The translations under genes and the position numbers were made by a program. Under the pieces are notes generated by a model that ran no database searches, was not told where the DNA came from, and worked only from the letters and a program-made list of their open reading frames with translations. Shown here one piece after another: positions 59,790 through 64,000 of a DNA stretch of 64,000 nucleotides; position 1 is the first letter of the stretch; the number at the start of each line of letters is the position of its first letter. The DNA is from Protonemura montana (taxonomy: Eukaryota > Arthropoda > Insecta > Plecoptera > Nemouridae), in assembly GCA_947568835.1 (NCBI GenBank), contig OX387602.1:22681021-22745020 (forward strand). The letters run 5' to 3'.

Positions 59790-62700
59790 AGGTTGGCCAA
59801 CTTTCATTGTTGCTGCAGCTTGGCAGTGAGGAGAGCGCGCAGAAGATGCCCAAGACGATGGTCTTGCGCGCTGGCGTCTCGGCGTTCGCCACCAGGCCGA
59901 CCACAATAAGGCTGCCGTCTTGACTTGTGCCCGATCTTAGAGTGCCGTGCAGCTTTTGGATCTGTCGAGATGAGCTGCTTTCGGTGTCGAGGGTCTCCTC
60001 GCGTCAGCCGCGCGACGACCGTGCCATCTCCGACAGCTGCTATGCAAACCATTGTCTAGATGCTGGCACAGGCAGTCATTACGAAGCGATGGACTACTTG
60101 ATCTAATTGCAAAAACGTTTTGCTGCGTAGGGCAGTGTTAGCGTTACCTACCTCACTCCTATCGAATTGTATACGCACTCGTTCCAAATTAACATTTCTA
60201 GCAGCGTCTAATAGAACAAATTAATTATCTTGATCATTAGCGCTGACGGCTATAGATGAGTTTCATTCCAGTGATCAGCTTTGAATTTGATCGATGGATA
60301 CAGATAATAATGTATACATGCGTACGGAATTTGCTTTGTTTACCTTTAGAGGCTAGCTCACCACAAGGAACACACAATGCATTTAGTACCTACATATATA
60401 GGCACATGGGAAGTACACATTGGGGCTATTGACTTCTTACTCAAACGCGGCTTATTTATGCTGTGAGTATTCGCCATCCGAAATCGATGACAATGACAAA
60501 TGAAGCAGTCCCCATGCGTTCGGACCTCGTCATTGAATTCCCCTCGAACCCTCCGTGAACCGCTCGATCGCGTTGAAGCCAAAGTGTGCCCGCGATTTTA
60601 AATCAGTTCGCAATAAAGTTCAAGGCAACGTGGAACATTGCTACATTGCTCGAACCGAGACAAAACAATGCTGTCGAGCTCGAATGTTGACCAACGGCCA
60701 GTCACGGCCAGCCGCTCGTGTGCCAACAAGCTAGCGCGACATCGCTGCACGCGCACGCCCTGGACGGCGCCCGAGGGGTTCGCGACGCCTAGCAATCGTC
60801 GCCGTCCCGACGCCAGCACGGTCTCCCTCCATTACTACAGTGTGCAATCAGTGCGCGGTAACCTGCGGGAGGTGGAGCGCTTCGGCTTCTGTGCAGAACG
60901 GGAGACGCCTCCGATCCGTTATCTCGGTCACGACGGCGTCTTCGACCACCTAGATCCCGCCGACAGCGAGCACACGAGAAAACCGCTTTTCACGCTAGGG
61001 AAATTCGGCTCGTGACTCCTAGCCGATGACGTTATCTTCGAGAAGCTTTCATTGTCGGATCCAGCCAGGATCGGACGTCGGTTTGGGATCGTGGGGCTTT
61101 GAGGAGGGTCGTCGACCGACCGACCGACCAGTGTCGTGGTGGGTAACACGATATCTGGAGCCTAGAGAGTCTGGTTCGAGACTCGGCTCAGTCACGCCAG
61201 CTTCGACTGCCTTTGTGCGACGATCGGGGACCGAAAGACGACGCGACGCAAAAGGCGTGACCGCGTCGCCGCTTTGCGTTTGACGCGCGCGCCTTTTTAT
61301 TTCCACTAATCGCCGCTAATAGATCTAGTCGATGATATTTGAAGCAATCATAACTGACTGCAATAGCCAGACTGGTATTTCTAGACCAGGAAAAATTGCT
61401 CTTTCAATGCCATTTCTATTGTGCAAATTGCTGCAAAGAGCACAATTCTTGCGTATTCTGCCAAGTTTTGATCTAATATTTCATAATTTCATTGAACTGC
61501 TTTTCACACCGATAATAATTATGTATAAAACCAGCGCATTCTTTACCACTACGTGACAGAAATTACAATACGTTTCACGCTTTTCCATGCACTCAATTAA
61601 AGTAACCTCCCTAAGAAGCTTGTCTGCATGCATCGATATGAAATGACCTTTCTTTGGAACCACGGAGATATCACCTTCCGTCTCCCTCCGTTTCGCATCC
61701 GAGTCGTGTCTTGGCGTCGTTCAGCGTCCCGCATCCCGTCCCGTCGATGCCAAAACGCAACGAAACAATGGCACACGAACTCGCCATCGCCATGCAAATA
61801 GGTCTCCGGCCGGCGCACCGCGGTCGTTCCCAACCCACGCCGCTGCAATCTGCTCGCGACATCGGCAGCGCCTCCGGTGCGTCGTTCGACGGCGTCGTCG
61901 TTGGGCGAGGCGCGCCAACGCTATCACACGTCGACGCCCCGGGCTTCAACGTCCAGGGGTCACCCGGTCGCTCGTAAAACAGACGCGTGGGATTCTGTTA
62001 TTGGTCCGCAGCGGCATCTCGATCTGTCTGCGCGCGGCTCGTGGGTTGACATCTACTTAGTGACGCCGAAACCTCACCCTCGGCGCGGGCCTGTCACTAG
62101 GGTTCGGCCGCCTCCGCCGTCAGCGCAGTCCTACCTTGCCCGGGTCGACGCTTCGTCAAACACTCTTTGCTCTACAAGAAGACTATGCACTTTTGTATCT
62201 TGCATTCGCATCTCTGTTTGGATTCCGTAGTTTTCATGTGCTACACAAAACGTTGTTATCAGTGATGTCAATAGAACGGAATGATAGCTCTCTGCTTTTT
62301 CCCAGTCTGGTCTCGTTGTGTAGGATGAGGCCACATCGATGACATCTGGTTTTGACCTCGGAAGATTACTGATTCGGATAGCAACGCCTCCATGATCGGC
62401 GAAACGGTCACAAAAACAAGCAGGCGTCGTCAACCGAAAAGCAGACAACGAATGGTGAGCGGAAGCGACCGCGGGACCGGAAACAGAATCGCAGGTTTTT
62501 CTGGGAAGCGGCGTTCGGTGCCGGACAGGCGGTTCCAGGAAGGAGCGGGGTGGCAGGATTCCGGGAAGCATCCGGGAAGGAAAAGTTGGGCTCGGGATGC
62601 AACCAGCTGTTGGATGCCGTGCCGTGGGTAGGCTACCGACGACACGGGTCGATGGTGATTCAGGAAAGTAGCGATCTTCTGGTGACGGATTTTCCTTGTC

Positions 62701-63925
62701 TGCGTGCAACTGTCACTCAATGAAGGTGGATTTCGTCGATGTCTCGTCGCAGACTTGACGCTTTGTATATTTGTGTTTCAACGAGATGAGGGGATCGATA
62801 GAAAAAACCGACTTGCCTGATACGCAAGTTGTTTCAATATTTAATACACTGTTATTGATACAGGAAAGTGTTAAACATAAGGATCATACATACGGGTTGA
62901 TATAAATGGTTATTTCTGGTATATTTCTGGGCTTACCCAAACAAGGATTCTAGCCAAGAGGAAGTCCAGCGTGGCGCAACATTTGTTTTTTCTTGCGCCG
63001 ACTGCGATTCTGCTCACTTCTTGGTTACAATATTGGGAATAAAATGGAACTGATATTAGAGATTTTCGAATATTATTCAAATAAACAACATTCTCAAGAT
63101 TTTGGAGAAAAAATTTTGCGAGTACAATTTCAAGAACGCTACAGAGTCAAATTTAAAGTTACTTTGACAACACGATCGAAATAACAAGTAATATTTAACA
63201 ACAATACATTTGTTGAAAACCTTGGCCATCTGTATCCACCCAAACAGTGTAAAGCAAAGTCGATAATTCGAATCGTGCCAGCGGATCAGCATCATCCCCG
63301 AAGGCTCAGTGCTGTCAGCCTCGGCAAGCAGTAGCAAAAAGCCCGACCTCCAAATGCACGCCAAACATGGCCTAATCTGGAAATAATAACCACCGCTGCT
63401 ACTTTTGCCCAGCTAAACGCACGCGGTAACATCCGCGTCAATTGCTTTCGCAACGCTTTGTTTTGCAGTGTACCAACCAAGGTGTCGGCGGCGGGTATGC
63501 TCGGCACCATGAGAATGCTTCACATACGCCCTTTTATGGGGGGCAAGGCCCCGAAACACTACGTAATTCAGCGCCGCGGCCCGTGTGAAAGCTCCAACCA
63601 AACACTCGACGCGAGCATCTGTTTGCTGATCTGACAGTCCCGAAGAGCAAGTGCGAGGCTCAGGTTCGATCTTCAGGATGCGACCGTGGAGCACTTGACA
63701 TCGCACGGAGAACTCTTTTGTGTCTTCATACCAATTCCATCAACTTGTCGTGACCAATCCAGCGCGCCCAAACAACCCAGCCCACTGTGATGTCATTTTA
63801 CGTTAAAATCGTTATTTCACATTGGTTCATGCATTCTATGAAACTTTAATTTTAAGTTTAAATTCTCAACCAAATATCAACAAAGTCCGTCAATAAAAAA
63901 GTCCAATTTATTGTATCTCGTGTGA

Positions 63926-63945
63926 GGGGGGGGGGGGGGGGGGGG
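63926..63945 (+). repeat. Poly-G tract, 20 bases
   Basis: An uninterrupted run of 20 G near the right edge. Confidence 0.9.
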
Positions 63946-64000
63946 TCCGGCCAATTGAGACCACGGTTCTATTCTCGGCGACGTCTTGAGAAATGCCCAA

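Larger units (their letters stand above)
47875..64000. other. GC-rich DNA without a recognisable gene
   Basis: No open frame here shows a domain I can name. The longest (200 codons at 54665-55267 minus; 192 at 62131-62709 minus; 172 at 48543-49061 minus and at 58617-59135 plus) are low-complexity or arginine/serine-rich and overlap open frames in other phases, as expected of CpG-rich DNA. Notable parts are a C run (51856-51876), a GGC/GGT repeat (59746-59789), a TTTGC repeat (58493-58528), a G run (63926-63945) and three candidate exons listed separately. Confidence 0.6.

Noticed and set aside
59408..59906. Glycine- or proline-rich frames on both strands
   Set aside because: Produced by the GGC/GGT trinucleotide repeat.
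62131..62709. 192-codon minus-strand open frame
   Set aside because: Low similarity to anything I know, Pro/Ser/Arg-rich, and opposed by open frames on the plus strand.
1..64000. CRISPR array, prophage, bacterial operons or viral genes
   Set aside because: No regularly spaced direct repeats, ribosome-binding sites or phage/viral proteins were seen; introns and SINEs mark eukaryotic nuclear DNA.

Overview
The window is nuclear DNA of an animal, most likely an arthropod and possibly a hemimetabolous insect. The evidence is GT-AG introns with phase-consistent exons, GC-rich coding exons set in AT-rich introns, a Dof/stumps-type FGF-receptor adaptor, and short interspersed elements with target-site duplications. 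The species cannot be named from the sequence. No bacterial operon structure, CRISPR array or confident tRNA/rRNA gene was seen. Gene models were built by hand from splice sites and reading-frame phase, so exon ends are predictions.

The left half is gene-dense. From left to right it holds: (1) a minus-strand stumps/Dof/BCAP-like adaptor gene (804-13426) that runs off the left edge, with TIR-like, DBB, ankyrin-like and YxxP regions; (2) a minus-strand DNAJC12-like J-protein (16825-17828); (3 and 4) two tandem minus-strand prolyl 4-hydroxylase alpha-subunit genes (18383-24718 and 26740-29839) with the same nine-exon architecture; (5) a minus-strand ISOC2-like isochorismatase-domain gene (31958-33132); (6) a plus-strand mitochondrial tRNA-modification GTPase, GTPBP3/MnmE (33935-43067); (7) a minus-strand Nicolin-1 gene (35237-38615) wholly inside GTPBP3 intron 3. 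The ISOC and GTPBP3 genes are head to head across about 0.8 kb. The two P4HA genes serve collagen maturation in the ER. GTPBP3 acts in mitochondrial translation, and NICN1 is a known tubulin-polyglutamylase-complex subunit. The genes do not form one pathway.

The right third (43.1-64 kb) has no gene I can name. It is largely GC- and CpG-rich with many incidental open frames. It holds one well-preserved 5S-rRNA-like SINE and a few candidate isolated exons: a donor-terminated GC-rich block near 51.4 kb, an acceptor followed directly by an ATG and a signal-peptide-like segment at 56953, and a small minus-strand exon-like island near 50.2 kb.

Mobile DNA gives the most novel material. There are three copies of a short SINE-like element with a tRNA T-arm-like hairpin between inverted arms, each flanked by a perfect 9-14 bp duplication. 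There is a 5S-rRNA-headed SINE with two good copies. There is also an internally deleted hAT element with a perfect 8-bp duplication, sitting in the NICN1 intron inside the GTPBP3 intron. Other oddities are a large acidic/coiled-coil insertion in the G domain of GTPBP3 and a GC-AG intron in one P4HA paralogue.
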